From: Craterostigma plantagineum
Lineage: Eukaryota; Streptophyta; Magnoliopsida; Lamiales; Linderniaceae
NCBI GenBank assembly: GCA_027422505.1
Contig: JAPQWV010000005.1
Coordinates: 17,564,501-17,628,500 of the forward strand
Length of the DNA stretch: 64,000 nt
Reading direction: 5' to 3'
Shown: positions 24,455 to 34,300 of the stretch, piece by piece
Layout of the letters: each line of letters starts with the position of its first letter
Position numbering within the stretch: the first letter of the stretch is position 1
Notes under the pieces: model-generated
What the model saw: only the letters and a program-made list of their open reading frames with translations
Databases searched by the model: none
Told to the model about the DNA's origin: nothing
Position numbers and translations under genes: made by a program

Positions 24455-25658
24455 TAGGGATGGCAACATTTTCGTACCCTACCCATACCCGCATGATTCT
24501 ACCCGCTGATAACGGGTATGGGTATACCCAATTAAATATAATTGGGCAGGGGTCATGCCCAAACCCAATAAAAATAATTATGGGTCTTAAATTGGTATTA
24601 CCTATTTACCCTTTTAAGTACTCAACATCTTCACCTCGGCCGCCGCACAACGGCCCGGAGGTGCGAGGACGTACGAGTTACGATGTCGTCGTGTTGGTGA
24701 AGCCGTGGCTGCAGTACAAACAGATGTTGCAGTTCGGGCCTAGGGGTGAAAGATGAGCCGAACCGGCTCGTGAGCTTGACGAGTCGGCTCGGCAAAAGCT
24801 CGGCTCGAGCTCGATATAAATGAGCTCGAACCCATTTAAGTTGAGCTCGAGCTCGAGCTCGTTTATGTTGAGCTCGAGCTTGAGCCCGGATATAGTTGCT
24901 CGAAAGCTCGCGAGCAGGCTCGCGAGCTTTTTTTTCTATATTTTTTATATTTTTATATTAATTTATAATATATTTTTTTAATTATTTAAATATTTTATAT
25001 AAAAAGCTGTATTAATTTTTAAAATTTTAATAAATTTTTTAATTTAATTTTATATTATTTTTATTAATTTATTAATTTTTTTATTAAAAGCTCGATGAGC
25101 CTCGTGAGCTCGAGCTCGAGTTCGAAAACATCTGGCTGTAAATGAGCTCGAGCTCGAGCCGTGAGCTGAAAAGCTCGACGAGCTCGAGCTCAGCTGTAAG
25201 GGCTCGAGCTCGAAAAATGAGCCGAGCTCGGCTCGTTTACAGCCCTAATCGGCACTTCAGTACCACCGCCAACGGCGAGGAGGACGAAATGAAACATAGC
25301 AAGCTCTTTACAAGACTTTGTTTTTTCTGAACTTTTTATTTTTACTTCCTCAAATTAATGTAATTTTATTTTTATATTGTATAAAATTGAAATGCAATAA
25401 ACGTACATTCAAGTTATTCCTTAAGTTGTAATTTCTGTCATCATAAGGACTTATCCACTAGAATATGCGGTGTTTAAGGATCTTCTCTACGTCATTATTT
25501 TTTAATGCACATTTAAGACCCGTTTACCCGATGGGTTTGGGCCTATACCCAATTATTGAGACCCATTAAATATTGGGTATGCCCATACACGTTTATTTAA
25601 TTGGGTTTGGGTATGGATCTAGATGGGTATACTCATACCCTACCCATTGCCATCTCTA
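24455..25658. mobile_element. hAT element with GGGTATGGGTA subterminal repeats
   Basis: Perfect 8-bp TSDs GATGAAAC flank it (24447-24454 and 25659-25666). The ends read TAGGGATGGCAA inward from both sides. Subterminal copies of ACCCATACCC and TGGGTATACCC are frequent. The core around 24630-24740 and 25248-25330 is GC-rich and coding-like but unidentified. A second element sits inside at 24741-25247. Confidence 0.9.
24741..25247. mobile_element. Nested hAT element with GAGCTCGAGCTC repeats
   Basis: The ends are TAGGGGTGAAAGATGAGCCG and TCGTTTACAGCCCTA, with dense GAGCTCGAGCTC and CGGCTCG repeats and an A/T-only core (24930-25085). The flanking octamers TTCGGGCC and ATCGGCAC share 5 of 8 positions, so the duplication is weak. 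The surrounding core of the outer hAT resumes on the other side. Confidence 0.7.
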
Positions 25659-25666
25659 GATGAAAC

Positions 25667-26115
25667 TTTGAAGCTTGTTTCTGAAGTGGTATAATCGTTG
25701 CCACTTATAAAAGCGCTAGCATCACTGCAGACTTCCATAGAAAAATAGTCGTACGATGCATGCAGCTTATACGTAGGTCATGGGTGTCGTTCTAAGAAGC
25801 AAAAGACGTGGATGTGAAACAATTTCCTGAAATTGTTTTGAACACAAAAAGGATTCAAATATTGCTAGCAACTGAAGGATCCAGAGAGAGACAATTGAGT
25901 GCAAATACAAAGATTGGAGAGAAAGATATATTTTGTAATTCCAATTTACGAAATCAATAAAGATTCTCTTTTGGTATCGTGGATATAGGTTCAAAGTTGG
26001 AGCCGAACCACTTTGTATCGTTTGTTCTATTTTACATTTGTTTGCTTCTATCTTCAAGTCACACACGTACGAAAATACGTCGGCTTAGGAATCTAGTGTG
26101 GCTGAAATCCTAACA
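25667..26115 (+). repeat. Possible copia LTR remnant
   Basis: The right part reads GTATCGTGGATATAGG ... GCCGAACCAC and ends GAAATCCTAACA, the style of the U5 end of many Ty1-copia LTRs. No LTR start, primer site or second copy was found. The hAT at 24455-25658 may have inserted into the same remnant. Confidence 0.35.
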
Positions 26116-26990
26116 GTTCTTACATCCTTCACATGGGTGAAGATAGACTAACAACAGTGTTCCGAGTAATTCGCGAGCCATGGACTGAAGGATATGTTAT
26201 TATATTAGAACACCACTTTTCTCACCATGTTGGTACACTAACCCAACTAGTATAATAGATGTTTATCACATTATAATTTATTTTCTTGTACGTCGCAATC
26301 TTATATGTTGGGTTATTTCTTGAGTTACGTCGAATGGACCAGTTAGGCCTTAGTTGAGAAATCGAGTCTAATTTTGTGTGTCGTAAATTTGAGTAAGCAA
26401 TTAAACAATTATCTACATAGAGCAGTTTCTTAATAGTTAATACTAGTATGTATACAACGCCATGAGCAAATATATCAAATTTTTTTATATTTTCAATATT
26501 TTATATTATTAATTAAGTGACTTAAAAATAAAATTTTAAATTAAGGATAAAATTGTGATAAATTAAAATATTAAGGATAAATTATATATAAAAAACTTAT
26601 GTGTAAAGCCGAATTGGCTCGGTTTCGGGTTTTGAAAATGACCTTTAAAGAAAAAAGAACTTTTAAAGTAACCTTCTTGATTTTTTTATAAAAGAAAAGG
26701 AAAAAAAAAAAGAAAAGTATAAGAAAAGAAAAAAGAAAAAACACTAGAAGTTGCATTAACGCCAAAACATCTATGTTCACATTATTGAACTAGTCGTCCA
26801 TTTCTCATCCGATATCCGTTGCAAAACCAAGAATGAAGCACATCTATTTAACACAGTAAGTCATCTTTTTATGGTTTTCTAATTTTACACTTAAAAGTCA
26901 TGATTTTACAGTCAATTAGCTGCGAAATTGAGTCAGTTTCGATGTATATGATGTGTGCCAGTGATTCCAGCGAAATTCGAACTGAATCGA
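26116..26990. other. Intergenic, nothing recognised
   Basis: This is A/T-rich DNA with homopurine and homopyrimidine runs near 26640-26740. The 69-codon - ORF there (26571-26780) is a low-complexity Phe/Leu reading of a poly-A tract and is not supported. Confidence 0.4.
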
Positions 26991-26994
26991 TGCA

Positions 26995-29110
26995 TGTTTT
27001 ACTATTCTACAAAATTGAGGGACATGCGTACTGGACCCGCACATGTGCAAGGTCCCATGCATATGAAAGGGACCTGCACGCATATGCTAGGTACCTGAAC
27101 ACATCTGCAAGGGACCCGTGAGCATATGCATGGATTTTCATATGACGCATGTATTAAAAAAGAAGTACTACTCAATGTTCTTTTTCACAGCCAGATCTAC
27201 AGGCAAATGAAGTCAATTTCCACAAATAACTGTTATTCATCACAGTCAAGGGATTCAATTTCTAAAAAGTTATAAAATGCAACCATTGTTTAGTGGCAAA
27301 ACTGCAGATAACGAAGGAAGGCTCGAGATATGGAGAACGGTTCTATGGTTGTCGTCATAGGCCTGTAAGTGCAAAGTCTAATGTATTGTTACATACACTG
27401 GTTTACATTTGTAATTATCGTGGGGGTATGTTGTTTTGTAGAATAACAATTGCCAATTTTTTGGGTGGGAGAGTGTTGTTGCAGGAGGAAGAATTTGTGT
27501 AGAAAATTTTTCCAAAAGATTGGAACTTTTGCAAGGAGAAGATTCATGCTTTGAAGTTTAAGAAGCAGAGCTTGGAAGAAAATATTGTCAATTTGAAGCT
27601 TAAGATGGCTAAAAATGAAAATGCACAGAAAGATTTAGTCTTTGTTCTAACTGCATCTTGGATTTTGTTTGGAGTCTTTATGTATATGATTAGTAAACGA
27701 ATAAGTAAAAATTGTAGGCAACTGAGTTCTTAAGAAGGAAGTGAGAAAATTGTAGTCAATTCAATAAGGTAGTAATGTGATGATGTTTAAATGTTAAAGA
27801 TATATGAATTAATATTATAATTTATTATGTAGTCTTTTTGTAGCATAGTAGATATATTATATTATATATGGAAACAAATAGGAATTTGAAAATTATGATA
27901 TACAATACTGGAATAAGCTTCATTACGAAATATGGAACTCAACAAGTTTCTTCCATCAACATACTTGATTTCGATCTATAATTATCTTAAATACTGATTT
28001 CCTTAATATGATACTTTGTGTATACATAAAACATATTTAGAGTTTCATATTTAGGAGTTTAGAGTTTAGGGATCCGTGTCATACATGAGAACCCGTATAA
28101 ATGAGTAGGGAACCCGTGCGTACATACAAGGAACCCTCACATATAACTTAAAAACAAAAAAATACCGGTCAATGTGTAATCAATTGAAATACTAAATAAA
28201 AATACATAGTTGTCAATAAAAAAATACTTAATGTACCTAGTAAGCGTTATTTTCGATGACGCAACACCTCTCACTTATGAAACATGTTAATTAACCCTAG
28301 CGCACCAAACATGTGAAGCACTAATCCTAGAGCATGCAGTGCACCCCTCATGAACCGCACGTCGATGTCGCACTACAGATCGGAGTCACACACCGACGTT
28401 AACTTCTATGAATCTTGTAACTTGTAATATTCTCTTTTCAAATGTTGTACAAGTTTTAAACGCATATATGTATATGTCCCTTAAATATGCGTGTGGGTCC
28501 CGTGTTTATGTGCACGGGTCCCCTGATGTGCACAAGTCCCCCGCTTATGTTCACGAGTCCCCTTCTTATGTGCACGAGTCCCAGCGTACGTGCACGAGTT
28601 CCCTACTTATGTGCACGGGTCTCCTGCTTAAAATACGCTTAGTCCAGCACGGGATTCATCCATTGGATCCAAAGGACCCGTGTGTATAAGCAGGGGACCC
28701 ATGCATATATGCAAGGAACCCACACACGTCCACACTCGTGAAGTCTCAAGAACGGCCAACGGTCTCATGCACAAACGTCCATTGCCGTGGGTCTTGCAAA
28801 TCAACAGGCATGTAGGTACTGGAAGGACCCACGGGCTCGTGCACAGACATCCATGGCTGTGGGTCCTGCAAAATCACCCAGTAGATCATCTGTGAGTGTA
28901 GATGCTTTGAACATATATACGAATTCCTTGTGTATGTGCAAAGCTCCCTTGCGAATTCCGCAAGGTCCCCTACAAACGACTACGGGTCCCTACAAACGAG
29001 CACGGATCCCTTGCATACGTGCACGGGTCCCATGTGGCGTCCCCTATGTATTTGTACGGAGACCCATGTTGTATGCAATCGTTCAAAATGCACATGAGAC
29101 TTATACATAG
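26995..29110. repeat. Degenerate array built on GGACCC/GGGTCCC and CATATGC/GTGCAC
   Basis: Short units of about 20-28 bases recur in at least three clusters: about 27020-27130, 28065-28140 and 28480-29090. Typical units are TATGTGCACGAGTCCC and GGACCCGTGCATATATGCA. Units occur in both orientations, so neighbouring copies can pair. The GRF zinc-finger pseudogene lies between clusters. ORFs at 28408-29110 are readings of this array. It matches no simple satellite I know. Confidence 0.6.
27275..27733 (+). pseudogene. GRF zinc-finger, coiled-coil, C-terminal membrane protein remnant
   Basis: The first exon frame (27275-27364) reads CNHCLVAKLQITKEGSRYGE, RFYGCRHRP, then GTAAGT. After a TTTTGTAG acceptor (exon from 27442) comes NNCQFFGW. 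Together these form the GRF-type zinc ribbon C-x2-C...RFYGC...C-x-FF-W. A frame change and a TAG follow, then a basic coiled coil (KKQSLEENIVNLKLKMAKN) and a hydrophobic tail (FVLTASWILFGVFMYMI), the layout of small plant GRF proteins. No initiating Met is found upstream. Function of this family is poorly known; it is often met near mobile elements. Confidence 0.65.
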
Positions 29111-29635
29111 GGGTCTAAATTAGATTTCGTCATCATTTACAGAAGCGCAAATAAAAAACGAAGCAAATATTGTAACACTGCTTGCGAAAATCAAATAGAA
29201 ATGCATGGTGATGATCATTTTCTTATTTTCTATCCATCAACCTTTATATAGATTTATAGGTCTAAAAAAATCGAAGTGAGGCTGTGAAATCCGGAACACT
29301 TTCTCTGCTAAAATCGAAACTTGCTTGAGAGAGCGAGATTTGATGGAGCAAGCTGAACTCTAAAAAGTGAAAGTGAAAGTGAAACTTAGCTTTAGAAAAG
29401 AGGAAAACGACAAGAAACAGTGTAATGAACAATAATTTCATTAATAGGATAATAGATAGGTGGTGTATCATTAAATAACGGTATTATTGTCTTTTATGTT
29501 AAGTTAGTAAGCGTATATACGTATTTGTGAAGAGTTGGGGCTATTTTTTTAAATTTCTAGTTGAGGAGGCCATCTACCGGATTGATCCCTCGGCTTCTTT
29601 CTTGTATTTTATCGTGTTGTGCGTGCTAATATGTA
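29111..29635. other. Intergenic, nothing recognised
   Basis: This is A/T-rich DNA. The - ORF at 29262-29471 is a Phe-rich reading of GAAAGTGAAAGTGAAA repeats and is not convincing. Confidence 0.4.
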
Positions 29636-29874
29636 CTCCCTCCTCCCAAAAGTTTTTATACATTTCCTATACTGGGCGTCGCGCTATCTTTTGTACATTT
29701 TCTATTTTAGCAAAAAATATCACAAACAATCAATATAATAATATTAAATATTCTTAAAAGACGTGTCAAAATATACACTTTTTTACCTTTTAATTGTACT
29801 ATATTATTAAAATATTAGTTTCTTCAAAACCGCGTCATATCCCAAATGTCCAAAACCAAAAGGGACGGAGGGGG
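29636..29874. mobile_element. Stowaway-type MITE (TA target site)
   Basis: It starts CTCCCTCCTCCCAAAAG after a TA (29634-29635) and ends AAAAGGGACGGAGGGGG before a TA (29875-29876). These are the conserved Stowaway termini of the Tc1/mariner group; the left copy lacks one G. The element is 239 bases with no coding capacity. Just to the right, 29896-29970 holds a short imperfect repeat of AGAAGAACATAGAAGATC. Confidence 0.85.
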
Positions 29875-30220
29875 TATTATTTATGAATCAATTTATAGAC
29901 CAGAAGAAGAACATAGAAGATCGAGGAGAAGAACATAGAAGATCAGATGAAGAGTAGAACATAGAAGAGTAGGTAGAAGGCTTGAGGAAGAATAGATGAG
30001 AGAGATAAAGAGAGAATATTAGATTAGAATGATACTGATATTTTGCTTACTTCTCCAACGTATCAAAGTATAGTATTTGAATGCATAGTAATGGACCAAA
30101 AGCTATAATGGTGATAGTTTTATTACATAAAGATAAGAAGGGGAAATAAACGTTTATTGCTTCACATAATGAACGAATTACAGCAATATTTATAGGAACA
30201 GAAAAATAACTACCCATTAC

Positions 30221-31961
30221 TAGAGCTGTCAAAACGGGCCGGCGGCGGGTGGGCCCGCAACCCGCGAAAGCCCGCCAGTGGGCGGGATGGGCACGGGTAT
30301 ACCTGCCACCTGGCGGGCCTGGAAAATGGTGGCCCGTCCCGCCCCCTGGCGGGCTTAGCCCGCCCGCTTATAAAAAAAAATCTGTCCAAACATCCGATCA
30401 TAATTTTCATCATTTATACTCGAGTCACCGGTTTTATTAACAATTAGAGAAGAATCATTTCCAGTCGCAGCCATATTCAAATCGAAAACCCTAAATCCCC
30501 AAATCCAACCTAATTCACAGAAGAGGTAGAACCTGCGGCTGAAGAGGTCGAACCTGCGGCTGAAGTGCAGTTGGTGACATGCCGTGGGTGATTCGCCAAG
30601 AGGCAGAGAATGTGGGGTGGCTGGTGTGAGGTTGCTCGTGCTCACTGATGTGGAGTGTGGAGGTTGAGATCAGGGGCAGATCTAGGATTTTTTGAACAGG
30701 GGGGCCGTAACAAATATTGGCGTGGTTAACGAGACAATGTAGAAAATAATTTTCATTTGACGTCTTCTTATTAAAAAATGCAATTGAATACATTTTTTCA
30801 TTGAGAAATATGAATATTAAAACAAATACTTACACAACAATTATCAATATAAAATAAATAAATCAATCGTAATCTTAATGGAGATCGAACAGCCACAACA
30901 TATCTCGATACTAATATTGCGAAGGTGACGTGATATCGAAGCTTTCTTTACGTTTGTATTATATAATATTAATATACTATAAAGAAAATAGAGTACGAAA
31001 TTTTAAATGGATAATGAAAATAATTAGAAATGTAAAAAGAAAATTAAATAAATATCAAATAAGACTTAATAGCTAATGTATTATTATGGGAAACCGGACA
31101 CTGATTGTATGATATACTAGTTGAAATGACTTAAATTGTCATTTGATTTCTTAGTTAAAAAAAATTTAGACTTAAAATAGTTAAGATCGTTATGATTTAT
31201 TACTTAAAAGAAATATTTAAATGGTTTATTAGTTAAAACTGTATAGAACTAACATTAATTAAACCAATTACTTGTATGATATTTTAAAATTGTTGATTGA
31301 TTATTAGTTAACATATGTTAAAAAGTTTAAAATTAATTAAAATCATTAAATAGACTGATTGTTTAGTTAAACAATAATGATTAAATGATTATTAGTCGAT
31401 GTGTTAGTTAACAACAGTCAACATAAATAAATACTCAAAACAAAATAAAGAAATAAGTTCCAGCGGATTCGAACCCAGGTAAAACCATAACGGATCAACC
31501 TACCACACATGTAATGACCACTAAGCCACTTACTATTACGTTATGATTAATTTAACTTCTTAAATATATACGTATAAATACAATATACTACATATAGTAG
31601 TAAAAATTTCGAAAATTCCGGGGGGGGGGGGTGGCCACACTGTAGATCCGCCACTGGTTGAGATGTTGGGAAAAAAAATGAAGTGAATGAAAGTTGAAAC
31701 CGTCGATCGATTGAAGAAGATGACTTTTTTCTTTGTGGGCTTTAGCTTTAGCCCATATTTTATTAATATTTAACATTCACACCCCAACCCATATACAATG
31801 TATAGTATAGTATATTTTTTTATTATAGGCGGGCGGCTCGCGTGATAACCCGCCGTGCCCAGTCCCGCCTAGGGCGGGCCTAAAAAATCAAGGCCCATCC
31901 CGCCCCTTTGGCGGGGCGGGGCGGGCGGACCCGCGGGCCGCGGGCCAAAATGCAGGCGCTA
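30221..31961. mobile_element. hAT element with GGCGGGCGGGC ends in copia C 3' LTR
   Basis: Perfect 8-bp TSDs CCCATTAC flank it (30213-30220 and 31962-31969). The ends are TAGAGCTGTCAAAACGGGCC and, inverted, TAGCGCCTGCATTTTGGCCC. GC-rich subterminal GCGGGC repeats appear on both sides. A short - stretch near 30400-30480 (MAATGNDSSLIVNKT) may be the N-terminus of a lost protein; otherwise there is no transposase. A second element lies inside. Confidence 0.9.
30671..31656. mobile_element. hAT-type element nested in the hAT above
   Basis: Perfect 8-bp TSDs GTTGAGAT flank it (30663-30670 and 31657-31664). The ends are CAGGGGCAGATCTAGGAT and, inverted, CAGTGGCGGATCTACAGT. The body is A/T-rich with no ORF. 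A run of 11 G at 31621-31631 lies just inside the right end. The TTCGAACCCAGGT phrase near 31467 recalls text often seen inside this element class. Confidence 0.92.
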
Positions 31962-32103
31962 CCCATTACGCCACTAAGATATCCATGACTCCACTAGGCC
32001 ATTAACTTAGACATTAACCCATTAGTCGACCACTAACATGCGTACCAACTAAAATTAAAATTGACCAAATCATCCACTATGTTGAACATGATTATGTCCA
32101 ACA

Positions 32104-33929
32104 CTCCCCCTTAATCATGTTCCTGCAAAGTAGTCAAAAGGATATCCTTAGCTTCAAGTTCTTCATGCATCGCCTCGATCCATTTACGACTTTCAACTTA
32201 TAATCTGCGAAAAAAAGCAAAATGGACCAGCTCCCCGTCATTATTTACTCAATCGTCTGAATATACCTCGAACTCCTGTAGGTATGTCGGTGGTTTTCGA
32301 CTTCGTTGAGATTTTCGTGCCACCACCGTATAAGAACTTGTAAGAGTTGCTGTAATGACGTCCTTCATCTCTGTTTCCTCTTCGAAAGGAAAAATAGTTC
32401 ACCTATTCTGATCTGAGGAATTATTCTGACTCCACTCCCAAGACTCATGTTCAGCAAAAGTGACGTGACGACTGAAGACTACTTTCTTCATAATTGGATT
32501 AAACAGCTTGTAAGTTCCCATTTTATAACCATAAGAATCGCCTTTTCAGCGCGATCATCCAATTTTGTTCTCGTATCTGTTGGAATGTGAGTGTACGCAG
32601 TAGACCCAAACACCCTCAGGTGTTTCACGCCAGGTTTGAAACCACTACATGCTTCTGCTGGCGTAAGATCTCGAACGCCTTTCGTCGGACATCGATTTAG
32701 GATAAAAACGTCACATGAGACAGCTTCCGCCCAAAACGAATTAGGCTTATTCTTCGTATTCATCATGATCCTAGCCATGTCCATTATCGTTCGATTCTTT
32801 CGCTCGGCGACCCCGTTGTGTTAAGACGTGTACGGGAAGGTAATCTCGTCATGAATACCCTATGCTTCACAGCACTCATTAAATTCATTAGACGCATACT
32901 CACCGCCATCATCAGTTCGCAGCTCTTTCAAAAGATAGCCGCTCTGTCGTTTGACGCAAGCTTTGAACTTCAGAAAAGTATTGAACACTTCGGACTTCCT
33001 TTGGAGAAGATAAACCCACGTCTTGTGAGAAAAACGATCAATAAATGTCAAGAATTCCCATTTGAGAGAACATTCATCGGGCCACATACATCCGAGTAAA
33101 CGAGCTCCAGAGGTTGAAAGGAACACTTTTCTCGTCCTGTCGCAAACTTTGTTCTGTGATGCTTTCCAACAATGCATGCTTCATATATTTGCTCTGGATG
33201 TTGAATAGATGGCATCCCCTTCACCAAATTTTCTCGAGAAAGTAACTTCAGACTGTGAAAGTTTAGATGACCAAAGCGCAAGTGCCATAACCAAGATTCG
33301 TCTTTCATGATTGTGCTAAGACAACGATAAGCGCCCGAGAAATATCTATTTGAAATATATGATTTTCGTCATAGGAGCTGAAAGAATCAGTGTACCTTAT
33401 TGCTCGCACATAGAAAATACCCCGTTACGTAGAGACATATCATATCCCTTTTCCAGTAGTTGCCTGATACTCAACAAGTTCGTCTTCAAGCCTGGTACTT
33501 AGAAAACATCTGAAATGTACTTCTGATCGCCATTCTTCAAGTTGATGAGAATCTGCCCAATACCCATAACAGGTATGCTCGTCGAGAAAGATTCATCAAG
33601 CTCTGCAAATATCTCCCTTTTTTGCTTGCATGTGATTTGTACACCCGCTATCAAGAAACCATGTGTGATAGTCGGATAATTCGTTGTTGCCTGAAGTAAC
33701 CATCAAGAGAGATGGTTCGCTTATTCGTCTTGTTGAGTACAGTTTGCCCGTTGATCGTTGTCTTTGTATCTGCATTCGCTGGCGAAATGCCCAAATTTAT
33801 GACAAGAGAAGCATTCAATATTGGACTTGTCATACCGTCTCTACCACGTCCAGGGCCTGGCCCTCTTGAGTTTGAATTTCGACCGCACTGAGTTTTCTCT
33901 CGATTGTCGTCTTGACTTTTGCCACGATC
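32104..33929 (-). pseudogene. Copia C pol remnant (knuckle, protease, integrase)
   Basis: On - from the copia A junction: DRGKSQDDNREKTQ, CCHC knuckle CFSCHKFGHFASEC (about 33775-33815), protease WFLDSGCTNHM (about 33625-33660), pre-integrase WLWHLRFGHLNFHSL and [12 protein letters not shown]. The integrase core follows ([41 protein letters not shown] at about 32780-32815), then GFKPGVKHLRVFGSTAY. After SRKWIEAMHEELEA (about 32140-32180) the text jumps to KDILLTTLQEHD and a stop directly before the AAGGGGGAG polypurine tract. Reverse transcriptase and RNase H are therefore absent. The style fits the Tork/Angela-type copia lineages. Several stops and frame changes are present. Confidence 0.85.
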
Positions 33930-33947
33930 TGTTGCGCTTAAAGTATC

Positions 33948-34300
33948 TGTTAGGTCCTACGATCAACAACTCTACGATCCTAGGCATGAATTCTAAGTAA
34001 TTTGACGATAATGATCGGCATTTAGAATCGATCGAAAAACTCCAATGAAGAACGAGAGAGAGAATTCGAGTAGAGTGAGAAAGTTACTATTGTTTCTCTC
34101 TCTAGAAATTGAATTGCAAGCCTTTCGGATCAATTTCCAAAACTTTCTCTGTTAAGCTCAATGTGTTACAATCCTATTTATACCAAACAAACTTGGTATA
34201 AATAACAAACAAGTCCTAAACTAAGGACAACTATACAAAACGCCCCTAATTACAAGGACAACTAATGAAATCAAGCACAATTCTAAAAGTATACTCTACA
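33948..34300 (-). repeat. 3' LTR of the Sirevirus-like element
   Basis: On - it begins TGTAGAGTATAC directly after the polypurine tract and ends GGACCTAACA, 353 bases. Its outer edge interrupts the copia A LTR after TTAAAGTATC. A TATA-like TATAAATAGG on - lies at about 34175-34184. Confidence 0.8.

Larger units (their letters stand above)
30112..32103 (-). repeat. 3' LTR of copia C, split by a hAT
   Basis: Host LTR pieces are 30112-30220 and 31962-32103, about 245 bases of own sequence. It starts on - as TGTTGGACATAATC right after the polypurine tract and ends at ACTATCA. It matches the 5' LTR closely (for example CACTAAGCTATCCATGACTC at 47558 against CACTAAGATATCCATGACTC). Confidence 0.9.

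Noticed and set aside
26571..26780. 69-codon - ORF with a membrane-like Phe/Leu stretch
   Set aside because: It is translation of a poly-A/G tract; no flanking gene structure.
28480..29090. Regularly recurring short units suggesting a CRISPR-like array
   Set aside because: The DNA is a plant nuclear sequence, units vary in length and orientation, and there are no conserved repeats with unique spacers.
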